A stretch of 64,000 bases of DNA, from positions 1 through 64,000 of IMG/VR virus record IMGVR_UViG_3300017605_001488; one strand, written 5' to 3'. Under the pieces are notes generated by a model. The model was not told the origin of the DNA, ran no database searches, and saw only the letters and a program-made list of their open reading frames with translations. The position numbers were made by a program, and so were the translations under genes. The DNA is from a virus. Below are positions 1 to 8,966 of the stretch, in pieces (position 1 is the first letter of the stretch; each line of letters opens with the position of its first letter).

Positions 1-732
1 GTCGAGCGGCAACAACCGCATCGTGAACCCGGGGATGTACACGAACCCCGCCGGCTCGCCGGCACCGTTGCGCAACACCTCGACGTACCCGTTGCCGAGC
101 ACTTCAAGGTCCTGGCGCAGCTTTCGGCGCAACGAAACGAAGCTCGTGTCCTCGGAACAGAATTCGAAGAAGTGCTCGAGCAGCGACTTCTCGACGCGCA
201 TCTCGTCGACGAGCTGGCGCTTCCGCAACGCGACCTCCTCGGGCGTCGGGATGGCGGGCAGGTTCACGACGGATGCCGGCTGCGTCGGGTCACCGCGCAT
301 TGCCATGCGTTCGATCGACATCGCCTGCGCGATCTTCTGGTCGGCATCCGATGCGTCGAGGTCGATGATGGGCTCGAACCGGTGACCGAACCCGTCGATG
401 TTCGTGGCGTACGCGTCGACGTTCTGACGGAGTGCGTTGCTGTGCTCGATGAGCGCCGCCAACGTCGTCGGGTTATACGGGGGTTCGATGGCACCCGCGA
501 GATGAAACCGGCGCTCGGCTTCGTCGACGCCGTGCATCACGTTGCTGGTTTGGGTCGATTCGTCGAGCCCGACGAGCCGCGCCTTGACAATCTCGGTGCG
601 GTCGTGATCGAGACCGCCGACCTGCTTGTCGAGCTCCGACGGCACGTGCACCCAATCCCCGTGACTCGGGGCATCGTTGGGCGGCGGCTCGGGGACGGCC
701 TGCATTACGCGTTCGTGCGATTCGCCGTTCAC
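1..732 (-). CDS. Portal protein, N-terminal part (cut by window edge)
   Basis: The first 244 codons are present; the rest lies beyond base 1. The portal forms the dodecameric ring through which DNA is packaged and to which the tail joins. Residues around 100-125 read PYNPTTLAALIEHSNALRQN, and the last visible part reads LGNGYVEVLRNGAGEPAG then FVYIPGFTMR. Both stretches are typical of HK97/PBSX-type portals. The GTG start overlaps the stop of the gene before it (GTGA). The identification rests on recognised sequence patterns, not on a search. Confidence 0.85.
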   Translation of the reverse strand, partial: MNGESHERVMQAVPEPPPNDAPSHGDWVHVPSELDKQVGGLDHDRTEIVKARLVGLDESTQTSNVMHGVDEAERRFHLAGAIEPPYNPTTLAALIEHSNALRQNVDAYATNIDGFGHRFEPIIDLDASDADQKIAQAMSIERMAMRGDPTQPASVVNLPAIPTPEEVALRKRQLVDEMRVEKSLLEHFFEFCSEDTSFVSLRRKLRQDLEVLGNGYVEVLRNGAGEPAGFVYIPGFTMRLLPLD

Positions 733-944
733 GTGCCCTCCTTCGCGACGACGTACGCCGCCATGTGCCCGTCGGTCGTGAACGACACGCCCCGCACGAC
801 CTTGTATCCGAAGTCGTCGCGGAGACGCTTGAGCACCATCGGCTTCGCGTCGTCGTGCCCCTCGGCATCAATGGCGAACCCGGGCACCTCCCGGACGGTA
901 CCGGTCTCGGTGACCTCGTGTAGCTTCACTTTGAACGTGCGCAT
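729..944 (-). CDS. Small hypothetical protein upstream of portal
   Basis: 71 residues, beginning MRTFKVKLHEVTETG. It is mostly predicted beta structure with no recognised family. An AGGATGG Shine-Dalgarno-like stretch precedes the ATG, and the gene overlaps the portal GTG by four bases, so the two are probably translationally coupled. Confidence 0.65.
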   Translation of the reverse strand: MRTFKVKLHEVTETGTVREVPGFAIDAEGHDDAKPMVLKRLRDDFGYKVVRGVSFTTDGHMAAYVVAKEGT

Positions 945-1001
945 TTCGACACCATCCTATGACGATGTCGTCTTGAGCGCTACGCGGCCAATTCGTACGG
1001 G

Positions 1002-1523
1002 CTACGGATACGTGTGATAACGCAGCGAGATGGTCACGGTCTGCGCACCGCCCGCGGCGGTGGCGAACTTCGCCGAGATGCGCGTGTTCGCCAGCTGTTG
1101 CGGGCATTGGAACAACTGCTCCCACGTTCCGCCCGCCGGAATGCGAATGCGTCCGATCTCGACCTCCGCGCCAAGCAGCCCGGAATACAACACGAGCTCG
1201 GACACGCCGGCACCGCTCAACGCCTCGACGCAAATGCCGTGGATGTCGAACACGGAAGCGATCGTCGCTGCCGGCACGACCTCGACGAACGCGCCGAGCG
1301 CCCATGCGCCCGCGCCACCGGCGATCAACACACCGCCCGCGAGCGTCGGGTAAACCTTCGACGCGCCGTGCAGGTGCTTCTCGATCGTGGTCGCCTTGGC
1401 GAGCGCCGACGTGGCGGTCACGTCGGTGCCACCGGTCGTGGCATCGATGGCCGTGACCGTCGCCGCGATGCCCGCGAGCGTTCCCGTCGCAACGTCGTTC
1501 TGGACTGCCGGAGTGGCGCTCAT
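1002..1523 (-). CDS. Putative virion structural protein
   Basis: 173 residues from MSATPAVQNDVATG. The frame stays open further upstream, but that part has shadow-like composition, so this ATG was chosen. The protein has a hydrophobic Gly/Ala-rich middle (around 65-90, GGVLIAGGAGAWALGAF) and a Val/Ile/Arg-rich beta-like C-terminal half. Its place beside the portal and its composition suggest a minor head, tail or fibre-associated protein. No family is recognised. Confidence 0.6.
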   Translation of the reverse strand: MSATPAVQNDVATGTLAGIAATVTAIDATTGGTDVTATSALAKATTIEKHLHGASKVYPTLAGGVLIAGGAGAWALGAFVEVVPAATIASVFDIHGICVEALSGAGVSELVLYSGLLGAEVEIGRIRIPAGGTWEQLFQCPQQLANTRISAKFATAAGGAQTVTISLRYHTYP

Positions 1524-1525
1524 GT

Positions 1526-1864
1526 TCAGCCGCCGTCCGTGCGCGAGTCGAACCCGGCGAGCATGGCCGCAACGTTGCCAGCACCGATGGCCTTCACGTT
1601 GAGCCGCATCGAAACAACGGCCGAGGTGACGGTCACCAACCCCTTGCCGGCAATCCCGGTAATGAGCGGGTCCCACTGGTTGCCGTCGAGCGTGCCCTCC
1701 AAGTCGGCGTTCAACCCGGCGAGCAATCCGTCGGCGTCGAGGATCTGCACCGTCTTCTCGCGGAATCGATCACAGCGAATCCCGTTCGAGACGGCGGGTG
1801 CATTCGTCTTCAGCGTCGACGGGGACGTGTCGCCAAACGTGAAGGAATTGACCTCGTGACGCAT
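1526..1864 (-). CDS. Putative minor structural protein
   Basis: 112 residues from MRHEVNSFTFGDTSPS. It contains the internal stretch LLAGLNADLEGTLDGNQW, then a beta-rich Val/Thr tail. It lies two bases from the next gene and looks co-transcribed with the portal-side structural genes. The start has no clear Shine-Dalgarno, so it is tentative. Family unknown. Confidence 0.55.
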   Translation of the reverse strand: MRHEVNSFTFGDTSPSTLKTNAPAVSNGIRCDRFREKTVQILDADGLLAGLNADLEGTLDGNQWDPLITGIAGKGLVTVTSAVVSMRLNVKAIGAGNVAAMLAGFDSRTDGG

Positions 1865-1887
1865 GCCGAGGAGCTTAGCCCCTGCGG

Positions 1888-2643
1888 CTAGTCCTTGTCG
1901 AGTCGTCCGTCCATGTGGATGATGGCGGCGGTGTAGAGCTCTTTTCCGTTGCGATCGACGTACCGCACGTCGAGACGCCCATCGCGAATCAACCGACGGC
2001 GCACGAACCGTTCCTGGTTTTCCTGCAACCGACGCCACTTGTGGTTCTCGATCTCCGATTCGAGCCGCACCACGTCGACAGGCACACGGTCGCGCGCGAG
2101 CGGGGCGAGGTCGCGCAGCCACCCCGTCCCGATCGAGGCGAGCGCCGGCGGTGCCCCCGCGACGAGCTCCATCATCCGCCGATGCACGAGCATCGACCGC
2201 GTGTCACCCGGTGCGCCCAACCGATCCATCGCGCCCAACGCATCGACGATGTCAGCGTCCCCGTTCACATGCATCCACGCGGCGGCGGCCTTCTCGAGCG
2301 GGCACATCGTCGACGTGTCGAGCAGTTCGCACAACCACACCGGCAGCACCACCGCGATCGGTTCGCGTTCGTACATGCGCTGACACACGAACAACCGCGG
2401 CACCGACACATCGCGATCGAGCCGTTCGAGGATGCCCCACACGGTGCTTTTCGTTGACGTGGACTCGCGCGAGTCCGACACCTTCACCCACGAGCAGAAC
2501 GGCACGATGTTCCGATGCACGGTGCACGGCGTCCACAACGGCTTCCCGAAGTGCGTAACGAATTCGCACGTGTCGGTTTGCGCTGGCCCGGGATGCGGCC
2601 ACGTACATCGGAACTCCGCACGGATGGCACCCAACCACGTCAT
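1888..2643 (-). CDS. Hypothetical protein, Cys/Trp-rich, PxW-type
   Basis: 251 residues from MTWLGAIRAEF, chosen because that ATG overlaps the previous stop as ATGA; an in-frame ATG two codons upstream is possible. The N-terminal 40 residues hold several Cys and His (TDTCEFVTHFGKPLWTPC), possibly a metal site. The middle carries LPVWLCELLD followed by PLEKAAAAWMHVNGD, resembling the pattern shared by other small proteins here. The C-terminal third is charged and helical. Function unknown. Confidence 0.65.
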   Translation of the reverse strand: MTWLGAIRAEFRCTWPHPGPAQTDTCEFVTHFGKPLWTPCTVHRNIVPFCSWVKVSDSRESTSTKSTVWGILERLDRDVSVPRLFVCQRMYEREPIAVVLPVWLCELLDTSTMCPLEKAAAAWMHVNGDADIVDALGAMDRLGAPGDTRSMLVHRRMMELVAGAPPALASIGTGWLRDLAPLARDRVPVDVVRLESEIENHKWRRLQENQERFVRRRLIRDGRLDVRYVDRNGKELYTAAIIHMDGRLDKD

Positions 2644-3050
2644 GGGCACGCCCGCTCGAGGAATTCGACCAGCACGCCGACCTTCGGACTAAGCAGGAAC
2701 ACCCCCCACAGCGCCTCCGCGAATTCCTGATCGCGTGCAGCGCGTGCCGCGCCTTTGGAGACGAGATCGTATCGACCACCATGCGGATGCAGGTTCGCCG
2801 TCTCCTTGTTCGCGGTCACGTGGTGCGCCAACGGGAGCAACACCTCGGTCATCCACCGCGGCAGCAGCTTCCCGATGGGCCACGGGCCGTTGATGTCCGT
2901 TGCACGTGAAACTGTCACGCATGCGAGGCGGTCGGCGGCATCGGACTCGACCGGACCGACGACGACCATGTCGTGCGCCGTGCGTCGTTCCCGCGGCACC
3001 GGGTCATCGAGCACGCGCGTCGTCGACAGCATCCGCGCCCTCCCAAACAT
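2640..3050 (-). CDS. Hypothetical protein, PxW-type family member
   Basis: 136 residues from MFGRARMLSTTRVL. The ATG shares a base with the preceding TGA (TGATG). It contains LLPRWMTEVLLPLAHHV and, about 45 residues later, ARAARDQEFAEALWGVFLL, matching the PxW...RAxxDxxF signature of other small proteins in this genome. No known domain. It is translationally coupled on both sides. Confidence 0.65.
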   Translation of the reverse strand: MFGRARMLSTTRVLDDPVPRERRTAHDMVVVGPVESDAADRLACVTVSRATDINGPWPIGKLLPRWMTEVLLPLAHHVTANKETANLHPHGGRYDLVSKGAARAARDQEFAEALWGVFLLSPKVGVLVEFLERACP

Positions 3051-3442
3051 CACGCACCCGCACGGTACGACCGCTCGCGGCGCTTCCAATCCCGGAACGG
3101 CTTGTCCTCGTTACGAGTCTCCTCGAACATGCACGTGATGGCCATGGACGCAGCCTCGATGTTTTCAGCAAGCCGGTACGCACCCATCGACGAGTTGGCG
3201 CGGTCCATCATCTTCATGGCGTTCGGCGCGCACGCGCACCACCGCAGCACCATCTCGGCGAACTTGTCCTTGCGTTGGTCGCGCCCATGCCGCCCAGCCT
3301 TCTCGCGCCCAACGATCGACGACACGACCGTGTACGCCCACCCGGGGACGAGCTCCATCACGGTCGCGTCTATCTTGTACGGACGCAGCACGACCTTCCA
3401 ACCCGGCGGCCATCCATCGTCCCACGGCACCGCACCATCCAT
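3050..3442 (-). CDS. Hypothetical protein, PxW-type family member
   Basis: 130 residues from MDGAVPWDDGWPPGWK. A GAGGGG Shine-Dalgarno lies just before the ATG. It carries VPGWAYTVVSS, the same VPGWAY string found in the zinc-finger protein at 11216-11689, and later RKDKFAEMVLRW. Family unknown; probably paralogous to several neighbours. Confidence 0.65.
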   Translation of the reverse strand: MDGAVPWDDGWPPGWKVVLRPYKIDATVMELVPGWAYTVVSSIVGREKAGRHGRDQRKDKFAEMVLRWCACAPNAMKMMDRANSSMGAYRLAENIEAASMAITCMFEETRNEDKPFRDWKRRERSYRAGA

Positions 3443-3444
3443 CG

Positions 3445-4008
3445 TCAACCCCTCAATCGTTTGATTCGACCCTCGACGAACGCGAGCTGCAACACGAGCT
3501 GCTGCACGCGACTGTATGGCAACGACCACGCGGTGCGCACCGTGGCCAGCATCTCGTCGCGTTCCGCAACGGCTGCGTCGAGACGTACCTTGCGCGCCTC
3601 ACGTCGTTTCGCGCGCGCACGTTCGTTACGCGCGGAGTCCCGATCGCGCTTGTCGTTGTACTTGCGGCGCGGCTTCTTCACCGGCGGCGGATCGGGGACG
3701 GGGTCCGGCACGTCGGGAACATCCGGCGGCGGTTCCAACGTCGCCACGAACGCATCGACCGCGTCGACGGGTTCGGGCGTCGCCGGTGGATCGATCATCC
3801 GTTGGCGGCGTGTCCTGACGGGCGTGGGCGTGGGTTCGGCAGCCGCCCGACGCGCCGCCATCGCTGCACACGCACGACACGTGCGCCGGGTCGCGCGCGC
3901 GGAACATCGACCGCAGTACCACCCCTGCGTGTCGCACTCCGCGCACGCAGCGGCCGTTGCCGGTTCCCCGACATCGATCCCGCGATTGCACCCGGCGCAT
4001 CGTCGCAT
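3445..4008 (-). CDS. Zinc-ribbon protein with charged C-terminal helix
   Basis: 187 residues. The first 50 residues hold six CxxC-type half-sites (CAGC, CAEC, CGRC, CRAC), consistent with two or three zinc-binding treble-clef or B-box-like knuckles. A Pro/Asp-rich linker follows (around 85-112), then a highly basic helix (RDRDSARNERARAKRREAR). A nucleic-acid or protein-binding adaptor is plausible, but this is inferred from composition only. Confidence 0.65.
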   Translation of the reverse strand: MRRCAGCNRGIDVGEPATAAACAECDTQGWYCGRCSARATRRTCRACAAMAARRAAAEPTPTPVRTRRQRMIDPPATPEPVDAVDAFVATLEPPPDVPDVPDPVPDPPPVKKPRRKYNDKRDRDSARNERARAKRREARKVRLDAAVAERDEMLATVRTAWSLPYSRVQQLVLQLAFVEGRIKRLRG

Positions 4009-4011
4009 CGG

Positions 4012-4224
4012 TTAGTACCTCGGGAACGGTCCGCCGCGCATCATGCCGATCGGCGCACTCATGAATCGATGCCACGCATTGACCATGTCGTCCTTGGCCG
4101 ACTCCGCCTCCGAGAGCTTGCGCTTGAGCGTCTTGTTCTCCTCCTGCACCTTGTCAAGCTCCTTGATCGTACGCAACGCACCGCGCGCCTCAGCTAGCGC
4201 CGACGCGACCTCGAACCGTCCCAT
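4012..4224 (-). CDS. Small coiled-coil protein
   Basis: 70 residues. Positions 15-50 form a heptad-like coiled coil (LDKVQEENKTLKRKLSEAES). Its start lies 35 bases inside the end of the gene before it, a larger overlap than usual in this window. Function unknown. Confidence 0.6.
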   Translation of the reverse strand: MGRFEVASALAEARGALRTIKELDKVQEENKTLKRKLSEAESAKDDMVNAWHRFMSAPIGMMRGGPFPRY

Positions 4225-4540
4225 GGCCTTCGTTGAACTTGTCGATCTGCTGCTGGTCCTTGCACGCCCCCTCGAACCACTCGTCGGTCCACACGGCGAA
4301 CACGATCGAGCACTCCTGCGCGTAGCCGATCGTCACCCCGACGGCGGTGGGCAGGTACCGATCGATGGCACGCGCGGCAGCGATGGCCGATTCCTCCGAC
4401 ACACGCCCGACGAACTTGCTGTGCAGCGCCTTACGCGCCGTTTCGAGGAATGCGTACGCCTTCAGCTTCGAGGTGTTCAACTTCTCGATCGCCTCGACAC
4501 GTTCGATTTCCCTGATCTCCGCCTGTGTTTTCCTGGTCAT
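4190..4540 (-). CDS. Hypothetical protein
   Basis: 116 residues beginning MTRKTQAEIREIERVEAIEK. The N-terminal helix is charged. The middle is hydrophobic (AVGVTIGYAQECSIVFAVW). The ATG overlaps the previous stop as ATGA. No family recognised. Confidence 0.6.
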   Translation of the reverse strand: MTRKTQAEIREIERVEAIEKLNTSKLKAYAFLETARKALHSKFVGRVSEESAIAAARAIDRYLPTAVGVTIGYAQECSIVFAVWTDEWFEGACKDQQQIDKFNEGHGTVRGRVGAS

Positions 4541-4869
4541 GTTTTCCTGCCCTTCGTGATTGCGCTGGCCATCATCGCGCCGAGTGGTGCTTCACCCGCC
4601 GCGATGGTGGCGTCGTCGACCTTCCGTGCACGTTTCCGGTTCTTCCTCATCGCGCCCATCTCGGGCGGCCCGCCCATCGAATCCGTCAACTCCGACACAA
4701 GGGTCTCGGTGGCCGTCACGCGCGCGAGCAACGCCCGCATGCGTTCGCGCAGCCGCTCGCGTTCGTCCTCGAGCTCGATGAGCCGCGCGAACAGCTCGTC
4801 GGCAATGGGCGCACCGACCGCCGCGAGCAGCCGCCTCGTGTTGGCGCGGTCGATCGGTACGTACGCCAT
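4537..4869 (-). CDS. Small helical protein
   Basis: 110 residues from MAYVPIDRANTRRLL; the ATG shares a base with the previous TGA (TGATG). A Glu/Arg-rich helix at about 25-60 (LIELEDERERLRERMRALLA) looks like a coiled coil. The C terminus is basic. No function assigned. Confidence 0.6.
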   Translation of the reverse strand: MAYVPIDRANTRRLLAAVGAPIADELFARLIELEDERERLRERMRALLARVTATETLVSELTDSMGGPPEMGAMRKNRKRARKVDDATIAAGEAPLGAMMASAITKGRKT

Positions 4870-5156
4870 CACCGCACCAACCGTTCGAGGCGCGCACGCG
4901 TCGTCGTCGACATCCCCGACGGGTTGGTGCGCAACCACTCGCGCGTTGCAACCGCGCGCGCCTCGGTCATGTCCTTGCCGAGCCCGGAACACATCACGCG
5001 CTTCGCGCCGTCCGGGTGCGGATACCGCGTGATCGACGTGTAGTACTGATTCCGCGCATCGAGCCACGAGCTCACGAGCCCGGGTGCGCGCTTGTCGCCG
5101 GGGTACGTTTCCGTCAGCGCTTGGAGCAACGTGTGCTCGAGATCCAACTCGTCCAT
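4869..5156 (-). CDS. Small hypothetical protein
   Basis: 95 residues from MDELDLEHTLLQALTETY. A GGAGGTGACCCG Shine-Dalgarno lies immediately upstream. The long open frame above this ATG is an Arg/Ser-rich shadow. No recognised domain. Confidence 0.6.
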   Translation of the reverse strand: MDELDLEHTLLQALTETYPGDKRAPGLVSSWLDARNQYYTSITRYPHPDGAKRVMCSGLGKDMTEARAVATREWLRTNPSGMSTTTRARLERLVR

Positions 5157-5160
5157 CGGG

Positions 5161-5718
5161 TCACCTCCGCGCTTTTTCTTGCGCGGTCGATGGGGCGTTC
5201 GCGAACAGCTTGCACGCGGGACAGTCCACGCCGTGGCGCGGGTGCGGGCACGGCACTGCCGTCGGCTTCGGCATGTGATGCTTCCACGGCGGGGGCGCGA
5301 ACGGGTTGCCGATGATGCGCATCTCGTCGCCAGCGAATTGGTGCGGGAACACCAGGTCGGAATCGAACTTGTGGCGCGTGAGCGCGTACGCCGTCGACAT
5401 CGCCGCATGCACATCGGGCGTGTTCGGGTGACCCACGAACGACATGAGCGTGTCGAACACGCGTTGGCTGCCCGCGTTCCAAACGGGCGGGGTGTGCGCC
5501 TCAACGATCTGGGAATCGTGGACGCGGGTGAGCTTCACCGCCTCGCGCCAACGTCCAGTCACTCGCATGATGCGCTCGATGTCCTTCGGGCGAACGAACC
5601 CGCGGTCACGCATTGTGACCGACGTGGCGCCGAACATCACCACCGTCGACCCTTGAGGCAAACCGAGGAGGTGGCAGAACGTGCGGCGCGTTCGGGCGGC
5701 GATCTTCCGTGTCGACAT
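5161..5718 (-). CDS. Hypothetical protein with C-terminal CxxC
   Basis: 185 residues from MSTRKIAARTRRTF, with a TGATG overlap with the gene before. The N terminus is basic. A Cys/His-rich segment near residues 160-172 (PCPHPRHGVDCPACKLF) could bind zinc. Not recognised otherwise. Confidence 0.6.
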   Translation of the reverse strand: MSTRKIAARTRRTFCHLLGLPQGSTVVMFGATSVTMRDRGFVRPKDIERIMRVTGRWREAVKLTRVHDSQIVEAHTPPVWNAGSQRVFDTLMSFVGHPNTPDVHAAMSTAYALTRHKFDSDLVFPHQFAGDEMRIIGNPFAPPPWKHHMPKPTAVPCPHPRHGVDCPACKLFANAPSTAQEKARR

Positions 5719-6134
5719 CAGAACTTGCCCTCGTTGCGGAATCGCATGATGTACGGGTGCACGCACGCGAGCACCGACACGCACACCGACCCGGCGTTCG
5801 CGTGGTGGTTCCGTTCAATCAACGCACGCACGAACCCGAGCAGCGGCAACCACTTGTCAGGGTCCGCGTGCGCGACCGCGGCGTCGAAGTCGTTGTGGCT
5901 CGCGCGCAACATGGCAGACCCGTCGGAGTTCGACACGTCCGACACATCGGACACGGTGCGGTGCTCGAGCTCGGCGATCCACTGGTACACGTACTCCCAC
6001 GCCTTCGTTCGCGCATCGAACAACGGCGGGATGCACCCGGGACCGTTCGCGAGAATCCCCGCCGGCGGTGCCGCCGCCAAGTCGTTCAACATCGCCAGAA
6101 TCGCCGCCGTATCTTCCGCCCAGCTCATGCCCAT
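5718..6134 (-). CDS. Hypothetical protein directly behind element P1
   Basis: 138 residues from MGMSWAEDTAAILAML. The ATG lies about 16 bases from the TATGAT end of the promoter-like element at 6151-6190, so the leader would be about ten bases, just enough for the GAGGTGA Shine-Dalgarno. The protein is acidic in its middle (VSDVSDVSNSDG) and helical elsewhere. Its role is unknown. It heads the operon running left to about base 1888. Confidence 0.7.
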   Translation of the reverse strand: MGMSWAEDTAAILAMLNDLAAAPPAGILANGPGCIPPLFDARTKAWEYVYQWIAELEHRTVSDVSDVSNSDGSAMLRASHNDFDAAVAHADPDKWLPLLGFVRALIERNHHANAGSVCVSVLACVHPYIMRFRNEGKF

Positions 6135-6150
6135 GGGTCACCTCGCGACC

Positions 6151-6190
6151 ATCATACGCATGATTGCAGTGATTGCAAGTATTGCAATCA
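6151..6190 (-). promoter_or_regulatory. Iterated TTGCAAT promoter-like element P1
   Basis: Read on the minus strand it holds three 9-bp-spaced TGCAAT units, then CATGCGTATGAT. TTGCAA and TATGAT are 16 bp apart, as in a sigma-70 promoter. It overlaps the last codon of the terminase gene and lies next to the start at 6134. Four more copies occur in the window. Confidence 0.75.
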
Positions 6191-7753
6191 TCCCACGACG
6201 CGCATGCCGACCCCGCCGCTCTGACGACGCTGGTTATCGAACACGCGGCACCCTTCACGCGCGAACCACGACGCCATCAACCGGTCGCCGGTGTGGTCCT
6301 TCGGGTTGTAGGTCAGCATCTCCCGAATCCACGCATCGATTTCCTTGTGCACGCGCAGGCCGCCCTTGACGAGCGAGCCGCCCTCGTTCGGGATGATCCA
6401 CTTCCCGGATGCAATCTCGGCGGCGACGCCCTGCACGCCCCATTCGGGGTGAGCCTTGTTTCGACCGGTGGTGAACGGTCGACACGTCGCCATCGTCAGC
6501 TTCTCGGCGAATTGCAGGATGTACTGCTGCGCGGCGTTGTTCTCGACGATGAAGATGCCACCGAACCGGTCGTACACGTTCTCGATGGCGTCGACGATCT
6601 CCGGACCGGCCATCTTGGCGGTCTCGATGTTCAACACCTGACGGAGCCCATCCGGCCACAACAGCACCGTGAAGATGCACGTGAGGTCGGCGGCCTCGGT
6701 CTTTCGTGACGCGAGGTCGACGCCGTGGAAGATGGCGAACCCTTCGTGCAACCGGGACAGCGCCTCGATCGCGTTCCCGAGCTCGTCGCGGTCGGTGATA
6801 CCGGACTCGAGCTCACGGATTAGGTCGTAGTCCCGTCCGAGCTCGATGCCGCGTTCGATCCATTCCTTCTTGAATCGCGCATCCTCCTCGTCGCGCGACA
6901 TGCACAGAAGCTGACGCGCGAACTCGAGCGGACCGAGCTCGATGCGCTTCTCCTCGATGCGGTCCTTGGGCCATTGCCCCGGCCACAGCAGATCGCCCGA
7001 GACCTCATCAACGATGGGGAACCGGAAGCTCTTGTATCGCTTGTTCGCGGCGAGCCGATGCAGCGCGTCCTCGGGGTGCCACGCGTTGCCCGGTGCCCAC
7101 ACGCGGGCGTTCGCCGTCAATCGACCGACCAGCGTGGACTGGATCCACTGCCATAGGTCGCGCCGCCCCGAATCGCGATCGACGTTTTCGTAGTCGAGGA
7201 TGTCGTCGAGGATGAGCAGGTCGATACGTGCGCCGAGGATGTTGCCGTGCACGCCGCACGCCTGCACGGATGGGTCCTTCGCGAGGATGGTGCGCTCGAC
7301 GGTGATGGCGTTCGCCGTCCACGGCAACGATTGGTCGCGCGCCGGCTTGAGGTCGGGAAAGATGGCGTGCAGCTCCGCCGACTTCTCGATGTACTGCGCG
7401 ATGAGCCGAACGATCTTCTTCGCCTGCTCGTTGGTGTTCGACACCACCGCCACGCGGAGGTTCGGGTTTTTCCCGAGCTCGTACAACACCCGCCCGACGC
7501 TGATCTGCGTCGTCTTCCCCGACTCGATCGATGCCCACAACACGACGCGGTCGTGGTCGTTGAGGATGTCGTGCCACTGATTGTGGAATGGCGCCTGCTG
7601 GACCGGCCGCCCGGCCTCGTCGCGCAGCACCATCTGATTGAAGAAGCTCGGGTCGTTGCGCGCGACCGCGAGGTTGATGTGGTGCGCCCGGCTATACGCG
7701 GTTTGCGCGTTGACCTTGCAAGCGACGGCGGGATCGGCGAGTGCGACGGACAT
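6188..7753 (-). CDS. terL: Terminase large subunit
   Basis: 521 residues, a usual length for TerL, the ATP-driven packaging motor and headful or site-specific nuclease. A Walker A-like loop lies at about 73-82 (WASIESGKTT) and Walker B at 179-184 (LLILDD). The RNase H-like nuclease domain has its first acidic residue at D346 (HGVDLAS), a second at E404 (VENNAAQ) and a third near the C terminus (DRLMASWF). The stop overlaps element P1, which drives the next genes. The ATG start has a plausible upstream gap. Confidence 0.95.
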   Translation of the reverse strand: MSVALADPAVACKVNAQTAYSRAHHINLAVARNDPSFFNQMVLRDEAGRPVQQAPFHNQWHDILNDHDRVVLWASIESGKTTQISVGRVLYELGKNPNLRVAVVSNTNEQAKKIVRLIAQYIEKSAELHAIFPDLKPARDQSLPWTANAITVERTILAKDPSVQACGVHGNILGARIDLLILDDILDYENVDRDSGRRDLWQWIQSTLVGRLTANARVWAPGNAWHPEDALHRLAANKRYKSFRFPIVDEVSGDLLWPGQWPKDRIEEKRIELGPLEFARQLLCMSRDEEDARFKKEWIERGIELGRDYDLIRELESGITDRDELGNAIEALSRLHEGFAIFHGVDLASRKTEAADLTCIFTVLLWPDGLRQVLNIETAKMAGPEIVDAIENVYDRFGGIFIVENNAAQQYILQFAEKLTMATCRPFTTGRNKAHPEWGVQGVAAEIASGKWIIPNEGGSLVKGGLRVHKEIDAWIREMLTYNPKDHTGDRLMASWFAREGCRVFDNQRRQSGGVGMRVVG

Positions 7754-7792
7754 GGCGTGGTGCGTGCGGCGGCCGGCGTGACCCGGTCCGGA

Positions 7793-8161
7793 CTACTCTA
7801 CCACGCCCGCATCGCGGAGGTATTTGGCCACCGCGTGCCGCGTCGGTGCCACCCCGTTCGTCCCGAGCAACCGATCGATCGACAACAGCGCCGCCATCTT
7901 TTCCGCGTCCGTGACGAGCTTGACCAACGCGCGCCCGCGTGCATCGTCGCTGAACCCCGCCTGCTCGATGAGCCACGATGCCTTGCGTACGTCGCCACGC
8001 TTGTCCGGGTCGATGGGGGTTGCATCGAAACGCGTGACGAGTGCGAGGATGCACGTGATACCACGACGGTGTTGGGGGATGGCCGATGCACCGAACATCC
8101 GTTCGCCACAACACGGGCACGTGACCATCATCTCGCGAAGGGTTTTCTTTGCTGTGGTCAT
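7793..8161 (-). CDS. Small zinc-finger protein
   Basis: 122 residues from MTTAKKTLREMMVTCP, with a TGATG overlap. CPCCGERM near residue 15, followed by H and C (QHRRGITC), forms a C2HC-type zinc finger like those at 11216-11689 and 51644-52471. The rest is helical. Probably another member of the zinc-finger small-protein group. Function unknown. Confidence 0.65.
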   Translation of the reverse strand: MTTAKKTLREMMVTCPCCGERMFGASAIPQHRRGITCILALVTRFDATPIDPDKRGDVRKASWLIEQAGFSDDARGRALVKLVTDAEKMAALLSIDRLLGTNGVAPTRHAVAKYLRDAGVVE

Positions 8162-8625
8162 CAATCGAGCTCGCAATGCTTCGCGGTGGCGGGATCGAGG
8201 ATGGTGAGGTACGCATCGAGCTCGTCACCGACGTGCACGACATCGGCATCGGTGTCGACGGCCCAAAGCAGTCGCCACGTCGCCGACACAGCCGCCGCGA
8301 TCTCGACGGGGTCGGGTTGCATCCCCACGAACTCGAGCACCGACCCGAGATGATGGGGGCTCATCCCCTGCGTCGCATCCGTGTCCTGGTACAACGTGTT
8401 CGCGAGCGCGTACGCCCACACGGGCACGCCGCGCGTGCGCGCATCGGAGAATTCCTCGTGCGGCGGATGCGGCGGATCGAACCCCATGCCGTCACACATC
8501 CGCCGCTGCGACTCCCACCGCTTCCGGTTCTTCGCCTCGATGCCCATCGCGTAGTCGAACGCCTCGCGCATCGCGCTCGACATCGTGTGCCACGGAATGC
8601 GGTCCTCGGTGCGGGTGCGGGTCAT
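8161..8625 (-). CDS. Hypothetical protein
   Basis: 154 residues, helical and acidic. It contains GVPVWAYALANTLYQD, reminiscent of the PxW segment of neighbouring small proteins. Coupled by four-base or shorter overlaps on both sides. No known family. Confidence 0.6.
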   Translation of the reverse strand: MTRTRTEDRIPWHTMSSAMREAFDYAMGIEAKNRKRWESQRRMCDGMGFDPPHPPHEEFSDARTRGVPVWAYALANTLYQDTDATQGMSPHHLGSVLEFVGMQPDPVEIAAAVSATWRLLWAVDTDADVVHVGDELDAYLTILDPATAKHCELD

Positions 8626-8966
8626 TGGTCGACGAGCTCCACTTGTAACCGTGCGATGAGTGCATCACGTCCGCCATCGAGCCGACGCAACGCCTCAAGG
8701 TACGCGCCCTTCGCGGCTGGGTCGGGATCGTCCTTGCACGCGAGCAGCGCCAACCGCACCCACGTGAGTCCCATCTCCTCGGTGGCGCGTGCCGAGCCTT
8801 CGAGGACGGGTTGTCCCTTCGGTCCGTAGTACACGAGCGTGGCCAACATCGCCGCCCACCGCGGCGTCACGCGGTCGCCGTCCTCGTCCTCGACGACGAG
8901 GTCGCATTCGACCAACGCCGACACGACCTTCGCGCCGAGGTGTTGCACGGGCCACCACTTCGCCAT
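8622..8966 (-). CDS. Hypothetical protein
   Basis: 114 residues from MAKWWPVQHLGAKVV; TGATG overlap with the gene before. The first 45 residues (SALVECDLVVEDEDGDRV) could form a small winged-helix-like unit. The C-terminal part is helical. Not recognised. Confidence 0.6.
   Translation of the reverse strand: MAKWWPVQHLGAKVVSALVECDLVVEDEDGDRVTPRWAAMLATLVYYGPKGQPVLEGSARATEEMGLTWVRLALLACKDDPDPAAKGAYLEALRRLDGGRDALIARLQVELVDQ

Noticed and set aside
172-1859. Long plus-strand open frames opposite the portal and structural genes
   Set aside because: Arg/His/Asp-rich composition typical of antisense shadows in GC-rich DNA; the minus strand carries recognisable proteins with ribosome sites.
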